Shown here: piece after piece, positions 9,355 through 17,830 of the stretch
Layout: each line of letters begins with the position of its first letter
Numbering within the stretch: the stretch's first letter is position 1
Assembly: GCF_020103695.1 (NCBI RefSeq)
Contig: NZ_JAHXBF010000020.1
Coordinates: forward strand, 186,001-250,000
Source of the DNA: Hyalangium versicolor
GTDB lineage: Bacteria > Myxococcota > Myxococcia > Myxococcales > Myxococcaceae
Direction of reading: 5' to 3'
Length of the DNA stretch: 64,000 bases
The notes under the pieces: generated by a model
Database searches by the model: none
What the model was told of the DNA's origin: nothing
What the model saw: only the letters and a program-made list of their open reading frames with translations
Translations under genes and position numbers: made by a program

Positions 9355-9375
9355 GGCGGCTCGGCGCACCGGGTG

Positions 9376-9447
9376 CCCCTGTCGGGCGGGACCAGGCCAA
9401 ACCTGTCCACCAGTCAGACAGGTTGGGAAAGAGTCCGCCGACAGGGG
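9376..9447. terminator. Nested inverted repeats between convergent genes
   Basis: Outer arms CCCCTGTCGGGCGG (9376-9389) and CCGCCGACAGGGG (9435-9447) pair with a single bulged G. The inner arms AACCTGTC (9400-9407) and GACAGGTT (9417-9424) are a perfect 8-bp pair. They lie between the convergent ends of the lipoprotein and kinase genes and could act as a two-way transcription stop, although no T-run follows on either strand. Confidence 0.45.
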
Positions 9448-9502
9448 GGGCCCTGTCCACGGGTGCCCAGGCGCGCGGGTGCTTGTCGGGGACGCGTCGG
9501 AG

Positions 9503-11233
9503 CTACTGAGAGGGAGTGCGCCGCCGCTTGCGCTGCTCGTAGCTCGCCACGCTCTTGCGGATCTGGGGGGCCAGCTCGTGATCGGGGGCGAGCTCCAGGA
9601 ACCTGCGGTAGTACCCCACCGCCTTGTCGAACTGGCCCCTTCCTGAGCTGGCTTCGGCCGCTACCCGGTGGCACTCCGCGTTCTCCGGGGTCAGCTGGAT
9701 GCACCTCTGGGCCCGCTGCTCTGCCGGGGCGAACTGCTTCTTCTCGAGGAGCTGTATCGCGCTGTCGTAGGCCGCCTGGGCTTCCTGCTCCTCCGCGGAG
9801 AGGCTGGGCGCGGGCTCGTTCGTGGGCGCCGCCGACGTTGGCGGAGGCTCTTGCGCCGGAGCGGTGGCAGGCTCGGGAGTCTCCTCGGTGGCAGGGGCCT
9901 CTTCCTCCGGAGGCGGCGTGGCTTCCGCGAGCCTTTCGGCAGGAGGGGAGGGGGGCGGCGCAAGAGGCGCCTCGGTGAGCTGGAGCGGCTGGGGATTCGA
10001 GGGATCCCCCACCACCTTCGGCCTCATTCCCTTCCAGACGAGGAAGCCACCGCCGAGTATGGCTCCTACCAGGAGCACGAGGCCCACCACGGCTCCCACG
10101 GACATTCCCTTCCGAGGAGGCATGATCCGGGTCTCGACATCCTTCGCCGGCGAGCGCTCCGGGTCCGGGTCCGTGGGCGGCTGGGGCTGCGGCCTCCCGG
10201 GAGGAGCCAGGATCGCCGTGGGTGACTGGCCTCTCCATTGGGCAAGCTGTTCCGGGAACGTGGGCGGCACCTGCACCTGCCGCCCCGTGCTGGTGATGTC
10301 CTCTCGAAACAGCTCCTGGACGAAGTGCGAGAGCGACACCGCCGAGAATCGAGGCGCGGTAGCCGCCAGGAACCCCGCCAGCGCATCCCCGAAGGCATGG
10401 CAGGACGCGTAGCGCTCCTCCTTGTTCAGTGCCAACGCCTCCATCACGATGGCATCCAGCTCCGCGGGCACGCTTGGGTTCCGCTCTCGCAGGCGCGGAA
10501 AGCTCCCCGAGATGAGCCGATCCATGGCCACCTCGGGAGCATCGTCCTCGACGGGCAGCTTCCCGCACAGCATCTCGTAGAGGACGATCCCCGTGGCCCA
10601 CACATCCGTGCGTGCATCGACCTCCTCGCCCTGTGCCTGCTCCGGCGAGAAGAAGAGGTACTTGCCCTTCACGATCCCCGGCTCGGTGCTGAACCCGCGC
10701 AGCTCGCGGGCCTTGGCGATGCCGAAGTCGACGATCTTCACCTGCCCCTCGTAGCTGATGAGCACGTTGTCCGGAGAGATGTCCCGGTGAACGATACCCA
10801 GCGGCTGTCCCTTCTCATCCGTTCGCGTGTGCGCGTAGTGCAGGCCCCGGCACATCTCCATCGCGATGAAGGCCGCCAGGGGGATCGGGATCGTGGACAT
10901 GCCCGACTTGTGCGCCCGCTTCAGGATGCGGTGCAGCGGCTGCCCCTCCACGAACTCCATGGCCAGGAAGTAGTCCCCCTCCACTCGGCCGAAGTCGTAG
11001 ACCTGCGCGATGTTGCCGTGGGAGAGCGTGGCCGAGATGCGCGCCTCGCTGATGAACATCGCGATGAAGGCCTCATCGTTGATGAACTCGGGCAGGACCT
11101 TCTTGATGAGGACCGGCTTGGTCACTCCCGCTTCCGCGACCAGCCGGGCGCGGTAGGTCTCGGCCATGCCGCCCCGGCCCAGCCACGACACCAGCTCGTA
11201 GCGGCCGAACTGCTCTCCAGGTTGAAGGGACAT
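9503..11233 (-). CDS. Membrane-anchored Ser/Thr protein kinase with C-terminal TPR
   Basis: 576 residues from ATG 11233 (MSLQPGEQFGRYEL; in-frame upstream codons precede the conserved start). Kinase domain about 11-290: glycine loop GRGGMAE, ATP-binding Lys in VLIKK (about K44), alpha-C Glu in ISEARI, catalytic loop HRDISPDN (149-156), DFG 169-171, SPEQA. HRDISPDN replaces the common HRDLKPEN, as in many myxobacterial kinases, and all catalytic residues are kept. A Pro-rich linker, one membrane segment (about 379-400), a Pro/Glu/Ala-rich stretch and TPR-like helices (about 490-565) follow. It is divergent from the first vgrG, which invites a role in T6SS control as with PpkA, but no substrate such as Fha is nearby. 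Confidence 0.9.
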   Translation of the reverse strand: MSLQPGEQFGRYELVSWLGRGGMAETYRARLVAEAGVTKPVLIKKVLPEFINDEAFIAMFISEARISATLSHGNIAQVYDFGRVEGDYFLAMEFVEGQPLHRILKRAHKSGMSTIPIPLAAFIAMEMCRGLHYAHTRTDEKGQPLGIVHRDISPDNVLISYEGQVKIVDFGIAKARELRGFSTEPGIVKGKYLFFSPEQAQGEEVDARTDVWATGIVLYEMLCGKLPVEDDAPEVAMDRLISGSFPRLRERNPSVPAELDAIVMEALALNKEERYASCHAFGDALAGFLAATAPRFSAVSLSHFVQELFREDITSTGRQVQVPPTFPEQLAQWRGQSPTAILAPPGRPQPQPPTDPDPERSPAKDVETRIMPPRKGMSVGAVVGLVLLVGAILGGGFLVWKGMRPKVVGDPSNPQPLQLTEAPLAPPPSPPAERLAEATPPPEEEAPATEETPEPATAPAQEPPPTSAAPTNEPAPSLSAEEQEAQAAYDSAIQLLEKKQFAPAEQRAQRCIQLTPENAECHRVAAEASSGRGQFDKAVGYYRRFLELAPDHELAPQIRKSVASYEQRKRRRTPSQ

Positions 11234-11355
11234 TCGGCGGCGCATCCTAGCCCAGGCCGGACAGGTCCTGGGAGGGCTCGGTCCTGGCATGGCCTCCAGT
11301 CGCTGGTCCACCGGGTGGTCCACCAGCGCCAGCCCAGGTGGGCGGTACCTCTCGT

Positions 11356-11387
11356 GTGGTACAGCTCACTCGGGTTGCACTCCATAC
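11356..11387 (+). promoter_or_regulatory. Candidate promoter element of vgrG copy 1
   Basis: GTGGTACAGC at 11356-11365 recurs exactly upstream of the second vgrG, 71 bp from the ATG here and 70 bp there. A CCATAC box (11382-11387) lies 16 bp downstream; the second copy has CCTTAC at 17 bp. The spacing is like a -35/-10 pair. The exact motif and matched spacing are seen; promoter activity is inferred. Confidence 0.45.
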
Positions 11388-11436
11388 CGTGCCTCCTCAC
11401 TGAGCGTGCCCAATGTTCGGGCGCCAGGGGGTTCGA

Positions 11437-13674
11437 ATGGCACGAACGCAGATGCCCGCCTTTTCCGTCCACGTGGGAGAACACGCAGCAGAGTTCCTCG
11501 TCGTCACCCGCTTCTCCGGCATGGAGGCCCTGTCGAGCCTGTATGACTTTCACGTCGAGTTCTTCTCGAGAGAGGGTCAGCCGCTGGACCTGGCGGAGCT
11601 CGCGAACGTCCCGGTGCTGCTGACGATCCGGATCGACAAAGCCCCGGTGCGATACGTACACGGGCGGGTGCGGCGAGCAGAAGCGCTTGGGAGACTCGGG
11701 GGGCGGTGGGTCTACCGCGTGCGGGTGATGCCCGATCTTGGGCGCCTCCGCCAGCGAAGGAACAGCCGCATCTTCCAGGAGCTGGCGGTCCCCGACATCG
11801 TCAAGGCGGTGTTGGGAGAATGGGGAGTGGAACACCGCCTGCTCCTGAGCCGCTCCTATGAGGCGCGCGAGTATTGCGTGCAGTACCGCGAGTCGGACTT
11901 CACCTTCATCTCCCGGCTGCTCGAGGAAGAGGGCATCTTCTACTTCTTCGAGCACACCGAGCAGGGCCACGTGCTGGTGCTGGGGGATGGCGCAAACGCT
12001 CATGTGGCGCTCCCAGGTGGCTCGCGCCTCTCCCTGAGAGCCGAGGACAAGCGGGCCTACGACGAGGAATTCATCTTCCGCCTGGAGCGGGTGCACCGGC
12101 TGCGGCCTGGCAAGGTGATGCTGCGCGACTTCGACTTCAAGAAGCCGGCGCTGGACCTCTCAGCGAGACACAGCGGCGCGGAGGGCGCACCGGAGCTGGA
12201 GCTGTATGACTATCCAGGCGAGTACGTGACACCGGACGTCGGCAAGGCGTTGGCCAGGACGCGTATGGAGGAGAAGGAACAAGGGGCGTGCACGTGCACG
12301 GGAAGCAGCGTGTGCCCGCGGTTGTCCCCAGGCTACCTCTTCGAGGCGGAGAGCCCGGGAGACGCAACGTTCGCCGGGAACTTCCTCGTGGAGCAGGTGG
12401 TGCACTCAGGTCATCAACCCGACACGCTGGGAAACGCGGAGACGCTGGGAGGCGTGTATCGCAACGACTTCCAAGGCCTGCCCGAGGGAGTGCCCTTCCG
12501 GCCCCCTCGGGTGACGCCTCGGCCGCGCATCCCGGGAATCCAGACGGCAGCGGTGGTGGGGCCTGGAGGGGAAGAGATCCACACTGATCTCCATGGGCGG
12601 ATCAAGGTGCAGTTCCACTGGGATCGGCAAGGACAGCGGAATGAGCGCTCCTCTTGCTGGATGCGGGTGGGACAGCCCTGGGGAGGACTCGCCTGGGGCT
12701 CATTGAACCTGCCGCGCATCGGGCAGGAGGTGGTGATTCGTTTCCTGGAGGGGGATCCCGACCGGCCGTTGGTGGCGGGCACCCTCTACAACGGAGGCAA
12801 CCCCACGCCCTACGGGCTGCCGGGGGACAAGACGAAGACCCTGCTCAAGAGTGCCTCCAGCCTGGGGGGCGCAGGCTCCAACGAGTTCAGGATCGAGGAC
12901 TCAGCGGGGAAGGAAGAGATCTTCGTCCACGCCCAGAAGGATGAGGACGCTGTCACGGAGAACGACAAGACCCAGGAGGTGCGAGGGTACGAAGATCTCC
13001 TGGTGAAGAAGGACCGCGGCCTCTGCGTGGAGTGGAACCAGGATCTCACGGTCGAGATGAACGACGCGTCCCTCGTCGAGGGAAACCAGACGCTGCAGGT
13101 GACGTGCAACCGCACCACGACGACGCACCAGAACCATTCGGAGTCCGTGAGCGCCAACCAGCGAATCTCCATTGGCAACAACCAGCAGGTGACGATTGAT
13201 CAGGCCTCCATGGAAACGGTGGGCGCAGCCAGGGCTCTGACGATCGGAGTGGGCTACGCCATCAACGTGGGCCTGGCGATGGCCGAGACCACGGGAGGCC
13301 TCAAGGCCGTCGAGGTAGGCGCCGCCATGATCGAGCTCGTGGGCGTCCATCGCGAGGAGAGCGTGGGAAAGGACAAGCAGACCCAGGTCGGCTTGCTCTA
13401 CGCCTCGACGGTTGGCGGTGGCGTGTCGCTGGCAACGAGCCAGGATCTCCAGGAGAGCGTCAAGGGCAAGACGACCCAAGAGGCCAAGGAGCTGGCTTCC
13501 TGGATGGCCAAAGCCTTCTCCCTGAGCGCGGAAGACACCTTCTCACTCATCGTGGGCGGCAACCTGATCTTGAAGCTGGAGAAGTCCGGCGAGGTGCTCT
13601 TCAAGGGGAAGACGATATCCATCGATAGCTCGGAGACGCAGATCCGGGGCGGTACGGTGCATTCGCGGCCCTGA
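11437..13674 (+). CDS. vgrG: Type VI secretion spike protein VgrG (copy 1)
   Basis: 745 residues from ATG 11437 (MARTQMPAF), chosen over 11413 because GGGGG lies just upstream. VgrG forms the trimeric needle tip of the T6SS and carries effectors. Gp27-like region: SRIFQELAVPDIVKAVL, YCVQYRESDFTFISRLLEEEGI. OB-fold: TAAVVGPGGEEIHTDLHGRI, QFHWDRQGQRNERSSCWMRV, RIGQEVVIRFLEGDPDRPLV. After about 500 comes a repetitive beta-helix needle (EVRGYEDLLVKKDR, SLVEGNQTLQVTCN). Length is normal for a plain VgrG without a toxin extension. First gene of a plus-strand run to 22694. Confidence 0.95.
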   Translation: MARTQMPAFSVHVGEHAAEFLVVTRFSGMEALSSLYDFHVEFFSREGQPLDLAELANVPVLLTIRIDKAPVRYVHGRVRRAEALGRLGGRWVYRVRVMPDLGRLRQRRNSRIFQELAVPDIVKAVLGEWGVEHRLLLSRSYEAREYCVQYRESDFTFISRLLEEEGIFYFFEHTEQGHVLVLGDGANAHVALPGGSRLSLRAEDKRAYDEEFIFRLERVHRLRPGKVMLRDFDFKKPALDLSARHSGAEGAPELELYDYPGEYVTPDVGKALARTRMEEKEQGACTCTGSSVCPRLSPGYLFEAESPGDATFAGNFLVEQVVHSGHQPDTLGNAETLGGVYRNDFQGLPEGVPFRPPRVTPRPRIPGIQTAAVVGPGGEEIHTDLHGRIKVQFHWDRQGQRNERSSCWMRVGQPWGGLAWGSLNLPRIGQEVVIRFLEGDPDRPLVAGTLYNGGNPTPYGLPGDKTKTLLKSASSLGGAGSNEFRIEDSAGKEEIFVHAQKDEDAVTENDKTQEVRGYEDLLVKKDRGLCVEWNQDLTVEMNDASLVEGNQTLQVTCNRTTTTHQNHSESVSANQRISIGNNQQVTIDQASMETVGAARALTIGVGYAINVGLAMAETTGGLKAVEVGAAMIELVGVHREESVGKDKQTQVGLLYASTVGGGVSLATSQDLQESVKGKTTQEAKELASWMAKAFSLSAEDTFSLIVGGNLILKLEKSGEVLFKGKTISIDSSETQIRGGTVHSRP

Positions 13675-13689
13675 GCCCATTCCTCCCGG

Positions 13690-13722
13690 GTGGTACAGCC
13701 AGTGGACTGTCTGTCGCCTTAC
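13690..13722 (+). promoter_or_regulatory. Candidate promoter element of vgrG copy 2
   Basis: GTGGTACAGC at 13690-13699 and CCTTAC at 13717-13722 mirror the element before the first vgrG with nearly equal distance to the start codon. This suggests the second vgrG and its downstream genes can be transcribed separately but under the same control. Confidence 0.45.
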
Positions 13723-13769
13723 TTTGTTCTCAGCCAGACATTGCCTGGTGATTTCAAAGGCACGACTTC

Positions 13770-16034
13770 ATGGTTGCCACGGCGGCCCTCCGCGCCAATC
13801 AAGCCGAGTTCGAGTTCGAAGCGGGTCCTCACGCAGCGGGGGAGCTGGCCGTGGTGGAGTTCCAGGCAGAGGAAGGCCTCTCCCGGCTCTACTCCGTCGA
13901 GCTCGTTCTCGCGGCCGCCGCGCACGTGGGAATGGAGGAGAAGGCGCTGATTGGCCAGAGCGCGCTCCTGAAGGTGCATCTGGGCGGTGGGGAGACTCGC
14001 TTCTTCCACGGGATGATCTCACGCATTGCTCGCTGGGACGCCGGAGGAGGACCCGAGCGCCAGCGTTACCGCATCACGGTGGTTCCCCGGCTGTGGGCGC
14101 TGCGCCACACCCTTCGCAGCCGCATCTTCCAGGAGCTGTCCGTGCCGCAGATCGTCACCCAGGTCCTCACCGAGGGGGGCGTGGAGCACAGGGCCGAGCT
14201 GAAGAGCTCCTACCGCAAGCGCGAGTACTGCGTGCAGTACCACGAGTCAGACTTCAACTTCGTCTCCCGGCTGCTCGAGGAGGAAGGCATCTTCTATTCC
14301 TTCGAGCACTCCGAGGGCACCCATGTCCTGGTACTCAATGATGCGTCCATCACCTGCCAGGCCATGCCCGGCGACTCTCGCCTTGTCTTCCGTGATCCGG
14401 CCCGGATGGTGGCCGGGAGCGAGTCCGTGCATGAACTCGCCGCGTGCTTGGAGGTCTACCCCGGCGCCGTCGTCCTGCGGGACTACAACTTCGTCCAGCC
14501 ACGGATGGATCTGACCTCCAGCTCCACCGCCGATGAGGGAGAGCAGGCCCTCGAAATCTACGACTACCCGGCTCGCTACGAGGACCCCGGCACGGGCAGG
14601 ACGCTGGCGAAGATCCGCCTGGAGGAACTCCGGGCGAACGTGGAGCAGATGACGGGGGCCAGCAACTGCCGGCGTTTGCTCTCGGGGACCACCTTCTCGG
14701 TGGACGAGCACCCGCTGCTCGCCTTCAACCAGAACTACCTGCTGCTCTGGGTGCGGCACACGGGGCGCCAGCCCGAGGTGCTCACCGTCGAGCAGTCGGC
14801 GTCTGGCGTCAAGGAGGGCTATCGCAACGAGTTCCGCTGCATGCCGGCTCAGGTGCCCTACCGCCCTCCGCGTGACACGCCCTGTCCCATCATCCCGGGC
14901 GCGCAGACAGCCATGGTCGTGGGGCCTGGAGGCGAGGAGGTCCACACGGATCCGCACGGCCGCATCAAGGTCCAGTTCCACTGGGACCGGGAGGGCCAGA
15001 ACAACGAGCGGAGCTCGTGCTGGATCCGCGTGAGCCAGGCCTGGGCGGGCCAGAGCTGGGGCGCGCTCTACCTGCCTCGGATGGGGCATGAGGTGGTGGT
15101 GGAGTTCCTCGAGGGAGATCCCGACAGGCCTCTGGTGACGGGCAGCGTCTACAACGGCCAGAACCCTCCCCCCATCGCGCTCCCGGACGACAAGACGCGG
15201 AGCACGCTGCGCTCCAGCTCAAGCCTGGGCGGCTCCGGCTCCAACGAGCTGCGCATCGAGGACAAGGCGGGCCGGGAAGAGGTCTACCTGCACGCTCAGA
15301 AGGACTTCAACATCGTCGTCGAGAACGACAAGACGCAGCAGGTGCGCGGAAACGAGAAGCTGCTCGTCAAGAAGGACCGAAGCCGCACCATCGAGGGCAA
15401 CCAGTCGTTGGAGGTGAAGAAGAACGACGACACCCTGGTTGGCGGCAATCAGAGTCTGGAGGTTGCTCAGAACCGCTCAACGACGGTGAAGGGCAACCAC
15501 ACCGAGGACGTGGCGGGAAACCAGTCCATCCAGGTGGGCGGCAACGAGAACCTGCAGGTCGCCATGGTCTCCACGGAGACAGTGGGGCTTGGAAAGATGC
15601 TCACCATCGGGGGGGCCTACGCCATCACCGTGGGTGCGGCGCTCAACCAACTGGTGGGCGGACTCATGTCCGAGCAGGTCGGCATGAGCAAGATGGAGAC
15701 GGTGGGTGCTTCCAAGTCCGAGACCGTCATGGGTTCGCGCACCATGACCGTGGGAGGCGAGCTGTCCGAGCAGGTTGGAATGAACCGCTCCCTCCAGGTG
15801 GGGAAGGATCTCCAGGTCAGCGTCGGGGGCAATCTCGGCCATACCGTCAAGGAGCAATACAAGCTCTCCGCGAAGGAGATCACCGTGGAAGCCGAAGAGG
15901 AGTTCCTCCTCAAGGTGGGCGCGGCGACGCTCCAGGTGAAGAAGAGCGGAGACGTGATCCTCAAGGGCACCAAGGTCCAGATCAAGGGCGATGAGGAAGT
16001 CGTCGTCGAGGGTTCCAAGATCTCGGAGAACTGA
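13770..16034 (+). CDS. vgrG: Type VI secretion spike protein VgrG (copy 2)
   Basis: 754 residues, same architecture as the upstream vgrG: gp27-like (SRIFQELSVPQIVTQVL, YCVQYHESDFNFVSRLLEEEGI), OB-fold (TAMVVGPGGEEVHTDPHGRI, QFHWDREGQNNERSSCWIRV, RMGHEVVVEFLEGDPDRPLV) and a beta-helical needle with recurring VGGNQSLEV, VAGNQSIQV and SEQVGMSK units. The two are paralogues that differ most in the first 120 residues and in the C-terminal needle, the part usually specific to a tip protein or effector. It directly heads the accessory genes ending in the DUF4150 nuclease, so it is the better candidate for carrying that effector. A 27-bp gap separates it from the DUF6484 gene. Confidence 0.95.
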   Translation: MVATAALRANQAEFEFEAGPHAAGELAVVEFQAEEGLSRLYSVELVLAAAAHVGMEEKALIGQSALLKVHLGGGETRFFHGMISRIARWDAGGGPERQRYRITVVPRLWALRHTLRSRIFQELSVPQIVTQVLTEGGVEHRAELKSSYRKREYCVQYHESDFNFVSRLLEEEGIFYSFEHSEGTHVLVLNDASITCQAMPGDSRLVFRDPARMVAGSESVHELAACLEVYPGAVVLRDYNFVQPRMDLTSSSTADEGEQALEIYDYPARYEDPGTGRTLAKIRLEELRANVEQMTGASNCRRLLSGTTFSVDEHPLLAFNQNYLLLWVRHTGRQPEVLTVEQSASGVKEGYRNEFRCMPAQVPYRPPRDTPCPIIPGAQTAMVVGPGGEEVHTDPHGRIKVQFHWDREGQNNERSSCWIRVSQAWAGQSWGALYLPRMGHEVVVEFLEGDPDRPLVTGSVYNGQNPPPIALPDDKTRSTLRSSSSLGGSGSNELRIEDKAGREEVYLHAQKDFNIVVENDKTQQVRGNEKLLVKKDRSRTIEGNQSLEVKKNDDTLVGGNQSLEVAQNRSTTVKGNHTEDVAGNQSIQVGGNENLQVAMVSTETVGLGKMLTIGGAYAITVGAALNQLVGGLMSEQVGMSKMETVGASKSETVMGSRTMTVGGELSEQVGMNRSLQVGKDLQVSVGGNLGHTVKEQYKLSAKEITVEAEEEFLLKVGAATLQVKKSGDVILKGTKVQIKGDEEVVVEGSKISEN

Positions 16035-16061
16035 CAGGCATCCGCAAAAAGGAGCAGCACC

Positions 16062-16526
16062 ATGACCGCACGCCGTTCATCGCTTGGACTCTCTCCCGTG
16101 AGTCCGGCGCCCGCTCTTCCGGCTGCCATCCTCGGCTGGATCACGGACTACGATTCCAAGCAGGGGGCGATCGTCGACTTCCCTGGCAATCCAGCGGGGC
16201 CGGTACCCGCCCGGTTGCTCATCGACACGGGAGCCCGGGCGTTGCGCTCCGCGGCTGCGTCTCGCTGCCCCGTGGCGCTCCTCTTCGAGAATGGAGATCC
16301 CTCGCTGCCCCTCCTTGTCGGCCTGGTGTGGCCGCAAGGTGAGCGGGAGGCCCAGGTGGATGGTGAGCGGATCATTCTCACGGGCGAGAAGGAGATCGAG
16401 CTGCGCTGTGGCGACGCCTCCATCTCGCTGAGCAGGAACGGAAAGATCGTCATCCGTGGGGCCTATGTCGAGACGCGGGCCAAGGGGACGAACCGGATCA
16501 AGGGCGGGGCGGTTCAGATCAACTGA
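16062..16526 (+). CDS. DUF6484 domain protein, T6SS-associated
   Basis: 154 residues. ATG 16062 has a strong AAGGAG site 7 bp upstream. The body (ILGWITDYDSKQGAIVDFPG, ARLLIDTGARALRSAAASR, PVALLFENGDPSLPLLVGLVW) resembles an OB-fold like that of the VgrG middle domain. The C-terminus (VDGERIILTGEKEIELRCGDASISLSR) resembles one short piece of VgrG beta-helix. DUF6484 proteins typically occur between vgrG and DUF2169/DUF4150 genes. A role as a spike-associated adaptor is likely but not demonstrated. Recognition of the family is from motif memory. Confidence 0.75.
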   Translation: MTARRSSLGLSPVSPAPALPAAILGWITDYDSKQGAIVDFPGNPAGPVPARLLIDTGARALRSAAASRCPVALLFENGDPSLPLLVGLVWPQGEREAQVDGERIILTGEKEIELRCGDASISLSRNGKIVIRGAYVETRAKGTNRIKGGAVQIN

Positions 16527-16543
16527 GAGAGACCGGATTCCCC

Positions 16544-17800
16544 ATGCTCTTCTGGGATGTCATTGAGCGGCACTTCGATGAAGCAGACTTCCTGTGGGGA
16601 GTCTGGGAGCGCAGCCTCCTGTCGCCCACTCACACACTCGATCGGGTCGCACGAGGCCCTGAGGAGCGGTTGTGGGCTCACATCGACGGGCTCGTGGCCA
16701 ATGGCCCGGAGGTGGCGCGCCGGCTGCTCTTCCCTGCGCTTGAAGAGGATGATCCATCCCGGGTGAGAGTGGCGGCGAGCGCGCTCCTGCAGACCCCGGG
16801 CGAGGCCGGAATCGAGGCCGTGATCGTGGCTCTGCGTGCGCGGCCCGGACAACGGGGACCGATGGTGCGAGCCCTGGCGTGCTCGGATCGGCCAGAGGTG
16901 TCAGGCCGTATGCGCGAACTGCTCGAATCCTCCGAGCAGGGCCTCGTCACCGCGGCGGCCGAGGTGCTGGCCTTCCACCACACGCCGTTGGAGGCCGTGC
17001 TCCCCAGACTGCTGGAGAGCGACAGTCCATCAGCGCGGGCTTTGGGGCTGCGGGCGCTGCTGAACGTGCCGGCCTCGGCTCGGCAACGCGCCGCGGCGCA
17101 GGAGGGGTTGAGGGACAAGGACTCCGGCGTTGTCGCGGCGGCCATGGAGGTGGGTTGCCGGCTGGGGTTGAGAGAGGCCTGGCGGTGCGTGCGCGAGCGC
17201 GCCCTGAGAGGAGACCCGGAGGCGCTGCTGCTGCTCGCTCTGGGGGGCGGGCCTGCCGAATACAAGGAGCTGAGTGCGGCACTCGCGGAGCCCGCGCACC
17301 GGCCCGCGGCGCTGTGGGCGCTCGGCTTCGTCGGTACGCCGGAGATCCTGGACGCGAGCCTCGAGTGGCTGGAAGACAAGCGGTCCGGGCCCCTCTCGGG
17401 GGAGGTGTTCACGGCAGTGACGGGCGTCACCCTCATGGAGGCGAACCTGACAGCACCCCCGAAGGAGCGCCGACGGCTCGTCCATACACCGGAAGACGAC
17501 CTGCCGCTCCCGGATCCGGCGAAGGTGAGGGACTGGTGGACCCGGAACCGAGGGAGGTTCGCGGATGGTCAACGGTACCTCCTGGGCGAGCCACGCTCGG
17601 TGGCGGGGATGCTGGCTGCGCTGAAGCATGGCCCCATGCGCCGCCGACTTGGCATTCTCGTGGACCTTCAGCTCCGCGCCTCCGCGCGGCACAGCTTGCG
17701 CCTTCAGCCACGCGCTCCCACGCGCCAGCAGTACGCCGAGCTCTCCGCCATCGCCGCCCACGGGGAGTCCGGATTCAACCTGAGCCGCCTGATGCTCTGA
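16544..17800 (+). CDS. TIGR02270-like HEAT-repeat protein, T6SS-associated
   Basis: 418 residues, starting MLFWDVIERHFDEADFLWGVWERSL. The N-terminus and overall shape recall TIGR02270, a family known from Myxococcus and some proteobacteria near secretion loci. Residues about 50-280 are Ala/Leu/Glu-rich tandem helices of HEAT type (DDPSRVRVAASALLQTPGEAGIEAVIVAL, DSPSARALGLRALLNVPASAR). The C-terminal part is distinct (RDWWTRNRGRFADGQRYLLGEP, HGPMRRRLGILVDLQLRASARHSL). No signal peptide or membrane segment, so it is cytoplasmic. It lies 17 bp after the DUF6484 gene and 30 bp before DUF2169, in one transcription unit. A scaffold role in effector loading is inferred. Confidence 0.7.
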   Translation: MLFWDVIERHFDEADFLWGVWERSLLSPTHTLDRVARGPEERLWAHIDGLVANGPEVARRLLFPALEEDDPSRVRVAASALLQTPGEAGIEAVIVALRARPGQRGPMVRALACSDRPEVSGRMRELLESSEQGLVTAAAEVLAFHHTPLEAVLPRLLESDSPSARALGLRALLNVPASARQRAAAQEGLRDKDSGVVAAAMEVGCRLGLREAWRCVRERALRGDPEALLLLALGGGPAEYKELSAALAEPAHRPAALWALGFVGTPEILDASLEWLEDKRSGPLSGEVFTAVTGVTLMEANLTAPPKERRRLVHTPEDDLPLPDPAKVRDWWTRNRGRFADGQRYLLGEPRSVAGMLAALKHGPMRRRLGILVDLQLRASARHSLRLQPRAPTRQQYAELSAIAAHGESGFNLSRLML

Positions 17801-17830
17801 GCGTCGCTGCTCGAAACGAGCCTGCTCGCC

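Noticed and set aside
6757..9369. Minus-strand open frame of about 870 codons opposite the lipoprotein gene
   Set aside because: His/Arg/Ala-rich low-information translation. The plus-strand frame has clear domains.
11281..11300. Possible sigma-54 promoter (TGGCAT) before vgrG copy 1
   Set aside because: The required GC at the -12 position is absent at the proper spacing.
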